64,000 nt of DNA from Candidatus Flexifilum breve (GTDB lineage: Bacteria; Chloroflexota; Anaerolineae; Aggregatilineales; Phototrophicaceae), in the NCBI GenBank assembly GCA_016717205.1, contig JADKGC010000017.1, positions 1 to 64,000 of the forward strand, read 5' to 3'. A program made the position numbers and the translations under genes. Under the pieces are notes generated by a model. The model did not search any database. It was given only the letters and a program-made list of their open reading frames with translations, and had not been told where the DNA came from. Within the stretch, counting starts at the first letter, position 1, and each line of letters starts with the position of its first letter. Below, piece by piece: positions 16,616 through 24,349 of the stretch.

Positions 16616-17677
16616 ATGAAAGCAAAGATCACAGTACTGCCCGGCGACGGGATTGGCGTGGAAGTTACCAGCGCGGCGGTTGCCGTGCTGAACAAGGTCG
16701 CGTCGCGGTTTGGTCACGAATTCTCGTATGAAGAAGCGCTGATCGGCGGCATCGCCATCGACAAGACCGGCACGGCACTCCCTGAAGAGACGCTGCGCAC
16801 CGGCGAACAGTCAGACGCGATTCTGCTGGGCGCGGTCGGCGGTCCCAAGTGGGATAACCCCACCGCGGCGGTGCGCCCTGAGCAGGGTCTGCTCAAAATT
16901 CGCAAGCACTTTGGTCTGTTCGCCAACTTGCGTCCGGTCAAGACCTACCCCGCGCTGGCACAGTACAGCCCGCTGCGCATTGAACTGCTCAATGGCGTCG
17001 ACATGCTGATCGTGCGCGAATTGACGGGCGGCATCTACTTTGGGCCGCGGCAGGAACAAGGCGACGGCGACTCGGCCTACGACACCGAATTGTACACCGT
17101 GCCGGAAGTTGAACGCATCGCGCACATCGCTTTCCGGGCGGCGCAGGGGCGGCGCAAGAAGCTGACCTCGGTCGACAAGGCGAACGTCATGGCCTCCATG
17201 CGTCTGTGGCGGCGGACGGTCGTCAAGGTGGCGGAAGATTACGCTGATGTCGCGCTCGATCACGCGCTGGTCGATTCGTGCGCCATGCACCTGATCACGC
17301 GTCCAGCGAGCTTCGACGTGATGGTCGCCAGCAACATCTTCGGTGACATCCTTAGCGATGAAGCGTCGGTGCTGGCGGGGTCACTCGGCATGCTGCCGTC
17401 GGCGTCGCTCGGTGCAGACGGTCTCGGTTTGTACGAACCGGTGCACGGCTCCGCGCCGGATATTGCGGGGCAGGGCAAGGCAAACCCGACCGGCGCGATC
17501 CTCAGCGCCGCCATGTTGCTGCGTTACAGCCTGAATCTGGAAGCGGAAGCTAAGGCAGTCGAAGCGGCGGTTGAGAGCGTCTTGGATCAGGGCGCGCGCA
17601 CGGCGGATATCGCGCCGCGCGGCGGCAGCTTTGTCAGCACGACCGAATTCACGCAGGCCGTCGCAGAAAAGATCTGA
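16616..17677 (+). CDS. leuB: 3-isopropylmalate dehydrogenase
   Basis: NAD-dependent oxidative decarboxylase giving 2-oxoisocaproate. 353 residues with VLPGDGIGVEV at the N-terminus, the substrate-arginine region RELTGGIYFGPR, DKANVM, and the NAD site FGDILSDEASVLAGSLGMLPSASL and HGSAPDIAGQGKANP. ATG 16616 is chosen because AGGAGAG precedes it; upstream codons run through the CTCTGCG repeat and are not credible. The ITVLPGDGIG start fits LeuB rather than isocitrate dehydrogenase. Last gene of the branched-chain block. Confidence 0.95.
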   Translation: MKAKITVLPGDGIGVEVTSAAVAVLNKVASRFGHEFSYEEALIGGIAIDKTGTALPEETLRTGEQSDAILLGAVGGPKWDNPTAAVRPEQGLLKIRKHFGLFANLRPVKTYPALAQYSPLRIELLNGVDMLIVRELTGGIYFGPRQEQGDGDSAYDTELYTVPEVERIAHIAFRAAQGRRKKLTSVDKANVMASMRLWRRTVVKVAEDYADVALDHALVDSCAMHLITRPASFDVMVASNIFGDILSDEASVLAGSLGMLPSASLGADGLGLYEPVHGSAPDIAGQGKANPTGAILSAAMLLRYSLNLEAEAKAVEAAVESVLDQGARTADIAPRGGSFVSTTEFTQAVAEKI

Positions 17678-17765
17678 GAACACAGTTAACGCAAAGACGG
17701 TTCGCCATAGGCAAAGCGGCTTTTTAACTCTTTGCGCTGCGATGGCTAACGGCTAATCGCTATTT

Positions 17766-19688
17766 TTACTCATCTTGCGGTTGATCGGTGGACAGCGTGT
17801 CGAACGACCCTGCGCCGCTCAGTTTATGCTGGAGCAGATTCATGGTGAGCGCCGCCAGCAGATACGTCAGCCGCCGTCCGCCAATCGACATGGTGTCCCA
17901 CGTGAACGCCCGCATCGACGCCATTGCCAGCGCTATGTAGTACTCATCCCACTGATCCGGCACGGCGAGGCACTCGCGCACAATCTCGCGAATCGCGCTG
18001 ATAGGCTGCATGGTAACGCTGGTCGGGCTGACCCCCGGCGCGTTCCCTGCGTTCAACGCCGCGATCAACCGCAGCACATCACGCGCGCCCTGCCACGAAT
18101 CGCCTGCCGCTTTCATCACAATATCGTTCAGCAGACTGATTTCCAGCGACGCCCAGTCGAACAGGGTGTGGCCGTCGCGCGTCTGCGCAAAATCGATCAG
18201 GAAGGCACTGCTGTTCGGCCCGACGAGGATGTTGCCGAGATGCAGGTCACCGTGGATCTTGCTGAACGAGCCGTTTACGTAGCGATCCAATAAATCGTCG
18301 TAGGCGTAGACGGGGTTGGGCAGTGCATCCGGACGGATGCCGATCACGGGGATGGTCGCCGCGCGGTAATCAAAATCTGGGTCGAGCGAACTGGCGGCGC
18401 GCAGCAGCGCTTCTTCGCGGGTTTGCCACACGCGTCCGATCAATCGATCGACCGTCTCACCGCGGTAGAAGGTGTCGCGGGACAGGTTGACATTGCGCAC
18501 CTGAATCTTGTAGGCGCGCTTAGCCGCTTCCGCGCCCTTGCCGAGTGCGAGCTGTATCCAGTTTTTCTCGCGATTGACGCGCTGCACGATGAAGCCTTCG
18601 ATGGAGATCACGTCGCCGTAGTGCAGTTCGTTGATGCGCTTGCGTTTGATCGGCTCTTTGATCGCAGTGATGGGCGCGGAACCGTCCTCTTCGCCCACGT
18701 ATTCGAGGGTGAGCAGCGGCGGCAGCAGCCAATCATATTCCGTCCACACCTGAAAGCTGAATTCGCGGCGCTGCTGCCACCACGTTTTGCCGAAGTAGGG
18801 GTAGAGTTCACGCCGCAGCCAGTCACCGAGGTTGTCCACGCCGATCTTCTGAGCGACGGTCCGCAAGTCCTGTGCGTTGTTGTCCGTCCCAGCGACGAAC
18901 GTGTATTTCAGCCCGGCGAGGTCAGACGTCTCCGACGTCGTCGGTTTGTCTTCCAGACGCGCGGTGAGCGGCGGCAGTGAATTCTTAACATGCTGCTCGT
19001 AGCGCTGCGCTTCATCCAGCACGATATCTGCCGTGTCGATTTTGACCACGACCGCGGCGTCCTCCATGCGATCCGTCCCGATGGGCGTCACCACGAGGAT
19101 GAGTGCGGCTGTGTATCCGCCCATCAGCCGCCGCTCAATGCGAATCTGACTGTAGCCGTGGAACATGCGCCGCAGCAGCGCAATCGTCTGGTCGGAAAGG
19201 GCGAAGGTCCCGTCGAAGTCCTGCCCAAAATCGATCTTGATATACGACTGGGCGGGGGCGTCGGTGAGGGCCCGCGTGCGCGCCTCAGATCGCAACCGCT
19301 CCAGATTAGTTTCGAGCTTGCGCAGCACGCGCACGGGGATGCTGTCATTCTCTTCGAGGATCGCCAGCAGCAAATCGCGCTCGTCAATTTCCGGGCGGTG
19401 CGCTTCGAGCGCGAGGTCGTTGGCGATGCTCAACACGACCTTGGTGCGCGGTGTATCGGGCACGCCCGCCCACAGGCGCTGACGGTTGCCTTTGCCTGTC
19501 AAACGGCGGATCGCATCGACCACATACTGCGGCGTCAACCCTTGTTCTTCGAGCAGCGTTCCGGTCAGGCCGCTTTGAATGTCCAGCAGGCCAATGAACA
19601 GATGCTCAACGCCGAGGTAGTAGTGATTCATGCGGAAGGATTCCTGCCGCGCGTTGATCAGAATGTCTCGAAGCCCAATCGTTGCCAT
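17766..19688 (-). CDS. Clp-N domain fused to phosphotransferase-like kinase
   Basis: A 640-residue protein of unusual architecture. Residues about 1-145 form a double Clp repeat (ClpA/ClpC N-domain) with LRDILINARQESFRMNHYYL and VEHLFIGLLD, but no AAA+ ATPase follows. A middle region (about 160-400) precedes a C-terminal aminoglycoside/choline-kinase-like phosphotransferase with the catalytic loop HGDLHLGN (His479, Asp481, Asn486) and the metal Asp499 in LIDFAQ. The middle-plus-kinase part recalls the ternary-complex-associated domains described in bacterial conflict systems, a resemblance from memory that needs an HMM search. The MATIGLRD start (19688) is preferred over 19 upstream codons, because it begins the Clp-N fold. 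An FHA-domain gene lies 29 bases upstream on the same strand and is probably co-transcribed. Confidence 0.8.
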   Translation of the reverse strand: MATIGLRDILINARQESFRMNHYYLGVEHLFIGLLDIQSGLTGTLLEEQGLTPQYVVDAIRRLTGKGNRQRLWAGVPDTPRTKVVLSIANDLALEAHRPEIDERDLLLAILEENDSIPVRVLRKLETNLERLRSEARTRALTDAPAQSYIKIDFGQDFDGTFALSDQTIALLRRMFHGYSQIRIERRLMGGYTAALILVVTPIGTDRMEDAAVVVKIDTADIVLDEAQRYEQHVKNSLPPLTARLEDKPTTSETSDLAGLKYTFVAGTDNNAQDLRTVAQKIGVDNLGDWLRRELYPYFGKTWWQQRREFSFQVWTEYDWLLPPLLTLEYVGEEDGSAPITAIKEPIKRKRINELHYGDVISIEGFIVQRVNREKNWIQLALGKGAEAAKRAYKIQVRNVNLSRDTFYRGETVDRLIGRVWQTREEALLRAASSLDPDFDYRAATIPVIGIRPDALPNPVYAYDDLLDRYVNGSFSKIHGDLHLGNILVGPNSSAFLIDFAQTRDGHTLFDWASLEISLLNDIVMKAAGDSWQGARDVLRLIAALNAGNAPGVSPTSVTMQPISAIREIVRECLAVPDQWDEYYIALAMASMRAFTWDTMSIGGRRLTYLLAALTMNLLQHKLSGAGSFDTLSTDQPQDE

Positions 19689-19717
19689 AAGTCTTTGTCT
19701 TTGGTCTGTATTCGCGG

Positions 19718-20065
19718 TTATTCGGCAGGCTGAATGCGCATCCACGTGCGTCCGACGCGGAACAATTGACCGTCGATCAACGGAATGGTGCCCGTCACGC
19801 GCTGGTCATCCACGTTATCTTCGATAAAGGTGCCATTTTTGCTGTCGCAGTCTTCCAGCCACCACCCCTGGTCACGCCGATGCAGTTTGGCATGATACCG
19901 CGAACTATAGGTGTCATTGCGCAGGCACACATCATTGTCTTCCTTGCGCCCGATGGTCAGCGTCCAATCGCCGCCGTCCTGCGACCCAGCGTCATCCCCA
20001 AAGGTGAGCAGCAGACCGTCATCCACGCCGCTCATCAGCATAATGCCGACGTACTTATCTTCCAT
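19718..20065 (-). CDS. FHA-domain protein
   Basis: A 115-residue protein consisting of one forkhead-associated domain, a phosphothreonine-binding module. Hallmarks in order: LTIGRKEDNDVCL (Gly-Arg), SSRYHAKLHRR (Ser-x-x-His) and DSKNGTFIEDN (Asn-Gly). No other domain and no membrane segment. The ATG at 20065 has AAGG upstream; an in-frame GTG lies 15 bases further up. Paired with the Clp-N/kinase gene downstream, so the kinase product may create or compete for its phospho-ligand. Confidence 0.85.
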   Translation of the reverse strand: MEDKYVGIMLMSGVDDGLLLTFGDDAGSQDGGDWTLTIGRKEDNDVCLRNDTYSSRYHAKLHRRDQGWWLEDCDSKNGTFIEDNVDDQRVTGTIPLIDGQLFRVGRTWMRIQPAE

Positions 20066-20161
20066 CGCCACCTTGACCACTGCTATCTGATCCTGCTCTC
20101 ATAAGTATAGCGGGACTCCTCCGCTTGTGGATAGGTAATGACGGGTGGCCGAATTGCCTGC

Positions 20162-20190
20162 TTGCCAGCACACCAAAAGCATGCTATAGT
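20162..20190 (+). promoter_or_regulatory. Promoter of the SAM-riboswitch transcript
   Basis: TTGCCA (20162-20167), a 17-base spacer and TATAGT (20185-20190), about 38 bases ahead of the riboswitch P1 stem. Confidence 0.6.
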
Positions 20191-20227
20191 CCTCTCCAAG
20201 TACGTTAACAAACCCCATAGCGCAACA

Positions 20228-20340
20228 CTCTTATCCAGAGCGAGGGAGAGTACGGCTCGATGAACTCGCGGCAACCCCTACACCAGCCTTATCGGTGCGG
20301 GAAGGTGCTAAGTCCGGCAGATTATTCTGGAAGATGAGAG
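20228..20340 (+). promoter_or_regulatory. SAM-I (S-box) riboswitch
   Basis: All S-box landmarks are present in order: P1 strand CTCTTATC with CAGAG, the GAGGGA-type core (GCGAGGGAGAG), GATGAACTCGCGGCAACC, AAGGTGCTAAGTCC, and the closing GATGAGAG (20333-20340), which pairs with CTCTTATC. Two terminators follow, so binding of S-adenosylmethionine is expected to cause premature termination ahead of the transsulfuration/sulfhydrylation enzyme gene. Confidence 0.95.
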
Positions 20341-20370
20341 CGTACTTCTGGTGACCCAGGTTACGACCTC

Positions 20371-20400
20371 AAAGAGACTTCATGCCGAAGTCTCTTTTTA
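20371..20400 (+). terminator. Riboswitch expression-platform terminator
   Basis: AAAGAGACTTC (20371-20381), 5-base loop, GAAGTCTCTTT (20387-20397) and a T-run. A strong intrinsic terminator 30 bases behind the SAM aptamer. Confidence 0.88.
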
Positions 20401-20406
20401 TTCCCG

Positions 20407-20446
20407 AACCCTGCCGTGTGGAGCGAGTGCCACGGTGGGGTTTTAT
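20407..20446 (+). terminator. Second terminator before the metB-like gene
   Basis: AACCCTGCCGTG (20407-20418) pairs over 12 bp (two G-U pairs) with CACGGTGGGGTT (20431-20442), followed by TTATT. It lies only 6 bases after the first terminator's T-run. Confidence 0.65.
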
Positions 20447-20470
20447 TGTATGGTGTGGAGACAGTTGATC

Positions 20471-21730
20471 ATGCTCAATGGTAACAATCGGGGAAGCAAA
20501 ACACGTTCAGTCCATGGCGGGACGAAGCGCGCCAAAGCCTACAACTCACTCACCGCGCCGATCGTGCAGACAGCGACGTATACCTTCAGCGATACGCAAG
20601 AGCTGATCGATTTTATGGAACGTAAGACGTGGGGCGATGGCGAAGACCGTGAGGAATACGGTCGCTATGGCAACCCGACCGTGACCGCGGTCGAACGCAA
20701 GCTGGCGGCGCTGGATGGCGGCGATGATGCGGTACTGTACGCCTCGGGCATGAACGCGATCACCTCGCTGCTGCTGACCATCCTCCCGGCGGGGTCGCAC
20801 ATCGTCATCACGGACGACTGTTATCGCCGCACCCGCCAATTCTGTTTGACCTTCCTCAAGCGTTTCGGCATTGAAACGACCGTCGTCCACATGGGTGACT
20901 ACGAAGCGATGGAAAGCGCCATCATCCCCAAGAAAACCCGCATCATCATCTCCGAAAGCCCGACCAACCCTTACCTCCGCATCGCCGATCTTGAACGCAT
21001 CGCCCAGATTGGCAAGAAGCACCGTGTGCTCACGCTCATCGACAGCACGTTTGCGACGCCGGTCAATCAGCGTCCACTGGAATGGGGCATCGACTTTGTG
21101 CTGCACAGCGCGACCAAGTACCTCGCGGGGCACAACGATGTGCTGGCGGGCGTGATTGTGGGGCAGGGCGACCGCATGAAGGCGCTGCGTGACGCGCGCG
21201 GTGTGCTCGGCGGCGTGGTCGATCCGCATGCAGCCTATTTGGTGGATCGCGGCATCAAGACGCTTGGCGTGCGCGTGCAGCAGCAGAACGAAACGGCGCT
21301 CGAAGTCGCGCGCTTCCTCGAAGCGCACCCGTCGATTGACCGCGTGTGGTATCCCGGCCTGAAATCGCACCCCGATTACACCGTCGCGGCTTCGCAGATG
21401 GACGCGTTCGGCGGCGTGGTGACCTTCGAAGTGAAGGGTGACCTCAAGACGACCAGTGATTTCATCGACCGCATGCGCATTCCGTACATCGCGCCGAGCC
21501 TCGGCGGGGTCGAAAGCCTGATCGAGCAGCCCGCGCTGATGAGCTACTTCGAAAAGACGACCGAAGAACGCCTCGCGTTGGGGATCAAAGACAATCTAGT
21601 GCGCTTCGCCGTCGGCATTGAAGACACCGACGACATCATCAACGATCTGGAACAGGCGCTGTCCGGCATCCGCGCCCGTCAGGAGTACCCGCAGATTCAG
21701 AACCTGTGGGAAGTCCGCTTCCGCCAGTAA
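20471..21730 (+). CDS. Cystathionine gamma-synthase/lyase family enzyme
   Basis: PLP enzyme of the Cys/Met metabolism family, 419 residues. The PLP lysine is K216 in LHSATKYLAGHNDVLAG, with SESPTNPYLRIADL and YASGMNAITSLLLT. The family includes MetB, MetC, MetZ and methionine gamma-lyase and cannot be split by eye; the SAM riboswitch argues for a biosynthetic step toward methionine. ATG 20471 is chosen for the GGAG 10 bases upstream; earlier codons in the frame belong to the riboswitch terminators. A convergent palindrome separates it from thrC. Confidence 0.9.
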   Translation: MLNGNNRGSKTRSVHGGTKRAKAYNSLTAPIVQTATYTFSDTQELIDFMERKTWGDGEDREEYGRYGNPTVTAVERKLAALDGGDDAVLYASGMNAITSLLLTILPAGSHIVITDDCYRRTRQFCLTFLKRFGIETTVVHMGDYEAMESAIIPKKTRIIISESPTNPYLRIADLERIAQIGKKHRVLTLIDSTFATPVNQRPLEWGIDFVLHSATKYLAGHNDVLAGVIVGQGDRMKALRDARGVLGGVVDPHAAYLVDRGIKTLGVRVQQQNETALEVARFLEAHPSIDRVWYPGLKSHPDYTVAASQMDAFGGVVTFEVKGDLKTTSDFIDRMRIPYIAPSLGGVESLIEQPALMSYFEKTTEERLALGIKDNLVRFAVGIEDTDDIINDLEQALSGIRARQEYPQIQNLWEVRFRQ

Positions 21731-21744
21731 CAAGCACAAGACTC

Positions 21745-21828
21745 AACGCAAAGACGCAAGGACACGAAGACGCAAAGGAATTGTTCTACTAACTCCTTTG
21801 CGTCTCTGCGTCTTCGCGCCTTTGCGTT
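21745..21828. repeat. CGCAAAG-type long palindrome / bidirectional terminator
   Basis: Arms 21745-21779 and 21794-21828 are about 35-base imperfect inverted copies made of ACGCAAAG/CTTTGCGT units, between the ends of the convergent metB-like gene and thrC. It can form a long hairpin in either transcript, so it probably stops both. Confidence 0.75.
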
Positions 21829-21849
21829 TAATCTTGGCGTTTCTTGCTT

Positions 21850-23148
21850 TTATGCTGGCGTTAAGTTCGCGTCGTTGATGACTTCCGCCAGTGACTCGAC
21901 CGTCGGCTTGGCCGCGAACACCCGGTTCGGGAACGCCGACTCGATGTCGTCCAGCAGCCCTTCGTGGTAGGCAATCGTGGCATCCGGGTCTTTCAACACG
22001 TGACCCGTCAGGATGCCGACCACCGTCTCATGCGGCTTGATTACCCCATTTTCGACCAGCTTCTTGACGCCCGCCAGCGAGCACGCCGACGCGGGTTCGC
22101 ACCCAATGCCTTGCGCGTCGATCAGCGCTTTCGCGTCCATGATCTGCTGATCGGTGACCTGTTCCACCACGCCTTCCGTCCATTGCAGCGCACGTACGGC
22201 CTTGGGGTAGTTGACCGGGTTGCCAATCTTGATCGCCGTGGCAATCGTATCAGCTTCCATCGGTTGGTAGTTCGTGAAACCGTTCTGATACGCGCGGTAC
22301 AACGGATTCGCGCCTTCCGCCTGAATGATCGCCAGCGATGGCAGGCGGTCGATCAGGCCAATCTCGTACATTTCGCGCAGCCCCTTGCCAAACGCCGAGC
22401 TGTTGCCGAGATTGCCGCCGGGCACGACGATCCAGTCGGGGACTTGCCAGCGCAACTGCTGGATCGTCTCGATCATGATCGATTTCTGCCCCTCAAGGCG
22501 GAACGGATTGACCGAGTTGAGCACATAAATGCCGAGCTTTTCCGATATTTCGCGCACCAGTTCGAGATTGCGGTCGAAGTCGGCGGCGATGCGGATGCAC
22601 GTCGCGCCATACGCGACCGCTTGCGACAGCTTGCCGAGCGCGATCTGCTTGTTCTGGAACAGCACGATTCCCTGAATACCGCTCCACGCCGCGTACGCCG
22701 CCAGCGACGCCGACGTATTGCCCGTCGAGGCGCACGCGACTTTCTTCATGCCGAGCACCTGCGCCTGCGTCAGGCCGCCCGTCATACCGCGATCTTTGAA
22801 CGATCCGGTCGGGTTTTCGCCTTCATGCTTCAGGTACAGCTTCTCCACGCCGACCCACTTCGACAAGCGCGGCGACGGGTACAGGTTCGTATTGCCTTCC
22901 GGGCGGCTGACGATCAGGGTAGGGTCAACGTCCGGGTAGATCATTTCCTTGTAGCGCCACACGCCGCTGTTATACGGAAAGTCGAGCGTCCCAAGGCGGG
23001 AATCGAACAACTCACGGGTGACAGTTTTACGCAGCCAATCCATGTCGTGCTTGAGATCGAGCAAGCCGCCGCAAGTCGAACAGGTGTAGATGACTTGGTC
23101 GACGGGGTATTGATGATGACAGTTCATGCACTCAAGCACGCTCAACAT
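21850..23148 (-). CDS. thrC: Threonine synthase
   Basis: PLP enzyme converting O-phosphohomoserine to threonine. A zinc-ribbon-like N-terminus (CMNC at about residue 7, then CSTC) precedes the catalytic domain; the PLP lysine is K118 in NPTGSFKDRGMTGG, and the phosphate loop is VPGGNLGNSSAFGKG. Length 432 residues, typical of the longer thrC type. ATG 23148 is preferred because GAGGTG lies 4 bases upstream; an alternative ATG is at 23160. Divergent from thrB. Confidence 0.93.
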   Translation of the reverse strand: MLSVLECMNCHHQYPVDQVIYTCSTCGGLLDLKHDMDWLRKTVTRELFDSRLGTLDFPYNSGVWRYKEMIYPDVDPTLIVSRPEGNTNLYPSPRLSKWVGVEKLYLKHEGENPTGSFKDRGMTGGLTQAQVLGMKKVACASTGNTSASLAAYAAWSGIQGIVLFQNKQIALGKLSQAVAYGATCIRIAADFDRNLELVREISEKLGIYVLNSVNPFRLEGQKSIMIETIQQLRWQVPDWIVVPGGNLGNSSAFGKGLREMYEIGLIDRLPSLAIIQAEGANPLYRAYQNGFTNYQPMEADTIATAIKIGNPVNYPKAVRALQWTEGVVEQVTDQQIMDAKALIDAQGIGCEPASACSLAGVKKLVENGVIKPHETVVGILTGHVLKDPDATIAYHEGLLDDIESAFPNRVFAAKPTVESLAEVINDANLTPA

Positions 23149-23211
23149 ACGGCACCTCATTTCAATGGATACGCCCCGATTGTAATGACTTGGGCGCTGA
23201 CATACAATCCA

Positions 23212-23220
23212 TGTTATACT
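23212..23220 (+). promoter_or_regulatory. Extended -10 promoter of thrB
   Basis: TGTTATACT: a TGN extended -10 with TATACT (23215-23220); a weak TTGGGC lies 19 bases upstream. The start point would be about 23227, giving a 34-base leader with AAGGA before the GTG. Confidence 0.45.
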
Positions 23221-23260
23221 TCCCGTGTTTTGTTCGTTTTGCCCAAGTTAAGGACAGTTC

Positions 23261-24202
23261 GTGAATAAAGCGGTTGCCTTTGCCCCCGCCACGGTGGCGA
23301 ACATCGGTGTTGGCTTCGATATTTTAGGACTCGCGCTGGACAACCCTGGCGATACCATCAGCGCCGAGTTTTCCGACACGCCCGGCGTCACCGTCGCCGG
23401 GATCGAAGGGGATGGCGGCAAGCTTCCGCGTGATCCGAACAAGAATACCGCCTGTGTCGCCGGGCTGAGCGTCTTGCGCGCTGCCGGTTCGACGCAAGGT
23501 GTGGCGCTTACCATTCAGAAGGGCTTGCCCGCGGCCAGCGGTCTCGGCAGCAGCGCGGCGAGCGCGGTGGGCGCGGCGGTCGCAGTCAACGCGCTTCTTG
23601 GTGAACCGCTCACCCGTGACCAACTCCTCGCACCGTCGCTGGACGGTGAGGCGATTGCCAGCGGCTACCACGCTGATAATGTTGCGCCGTGCCTGTTCGG
23701 CGGCATCACGTTGAGCTATGGCATCGAAGCGCATCAAATCGAACGCCTGCCCATTCCGCGCGGACTCAGCCTCGCGCTGGTCACGCCGCATGTCGAAGTC
23801 GCGACGGCGATGGCGCGCGCGGTGCTGCCCAAAGAGATCCCGCTCAAGAGCATGGTCAAGCAGACGGGTTCAGTCGCCCGTTTGATCCGCGCCATTTACA
23901 CCGACGATCTCGAAAGCATGGCCGCGGCGATGGAAGCCGACGTCGTGGTTGAACCTGCTCGGGCGCATCTCATGCCGGGTCTGTTCGAAGCGCGGCGCGC
24001 GGCCAAAGCCGCGGGCGCGCTGGCACTGGTGATCAGCGGGGCAGGTCCGACGCTGTGCGCGGTCTGCGCGAGTCACGAAACGGCGCTGCAAGTCGTCTCT
24101 GCTTTAGAAATGGTGTACGCCGAACTCGGGTTGGGCTGCACAGCGCGCGCAGCCTCGGTCAGCGAACAGGGATCGAGCGTGCAGGTCTCCGAAGGGGCGT
24201 AA
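23261..24202 (+). CDS. thrB: Homoserine kinase
   Basis: GHMP-family kinase phosphorylating homoserine, the step before ThrC. 313 residues with FAPATVANIGVGFDILGLAL at the N-terminus and the ATP-binding GHMP motif LPAASGLGSSAASAVGAAVA (about residues 87-106). GTG start with AAGGACAG upstream. It lies divergent to thrC, so both threonine genes share one 112-base intergenic region. Confidence 0.95.
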   Translation: MNKAVAFAPATVANIGVGFDILGLALDNPGDTISAEFSDTPGVTVAGIEGDGGKLPRDPNKNTACVAGLSVLRAAGSTQGVALTIQKGLPAASGLGSSAASAVGAAVAVNALLGEPLTRDQLLAPSLDGEAIASGYHADNVAPCLFGGITLSYGIEAHQIERLPIPRGLSLALVTPHVEVATAMARAVLPKEIPLKSMVKQTGSVARLIRAIYTDDLESMAAAMEADVVVEPARAHLMPGLFEARRAAKAAGALALVISGAGPTLCAVCASHETALQVVSALEMVYAELGLGCTARAASVSEQGSSVQVSEGA

Positions 24203-24223
24203 GCATTCCGTGTTATTGCGTTT

Positions 24224-24251
24224 GTAGGGGCGCACGGCCGTGCGCCCCTAC
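24224..24251. repeat. Perfect 28-base GTAGGGGC palindrome
   Basis: Arms GTAGGGGCGCACGG and CCGTGCGCCCCTAC abut without a loop. The best-conserved copy of the GTAGGGGC family in the window, between thrB and the aldehyde dehydrogenase promoter. Confidence 0.85.
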
Positions 24252-24284
24252 GATGAAAACACCATCGCGTCATTTGTGAAATCG

Positions 24285-24323
24285 TTGACAAACGCAGATG
24301 GGCTTTTTATACTCACCATCTGC
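24285..24323 (+). promoter_or_regulatory. Promoter with flanking operator-like palindrome (aldehyde dehydrogenase)
   Basis: TTGACA (24285-24290), 17-base spacer, TATACT (24308-24313): a near-consensus promoter. GCAGATGG (24294-24301) and CCATCTGC (24316-24323) are perfect inverted arms on either side of the -10, so a dimeric repressor bound there would block the polymerase. No regulator gene is adjacent. Confidence 0.75.
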
Positions 24324-24349
24324 AAAATAACCTTTTCTTGAGGAAAGAA

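Noticed and set aside
17775..19733. Plus-strand ORFs over the Clp-N/kinase gene
   Set aside because: They lack motifs, while the minus strand carries intact Clp-N and kinase motifs.
23161..23260. Riboswitch in the thrC-thrB divergent region
   Set aside because: Too short, with two gene starts and a promoter; no aptamer motif or terminator.
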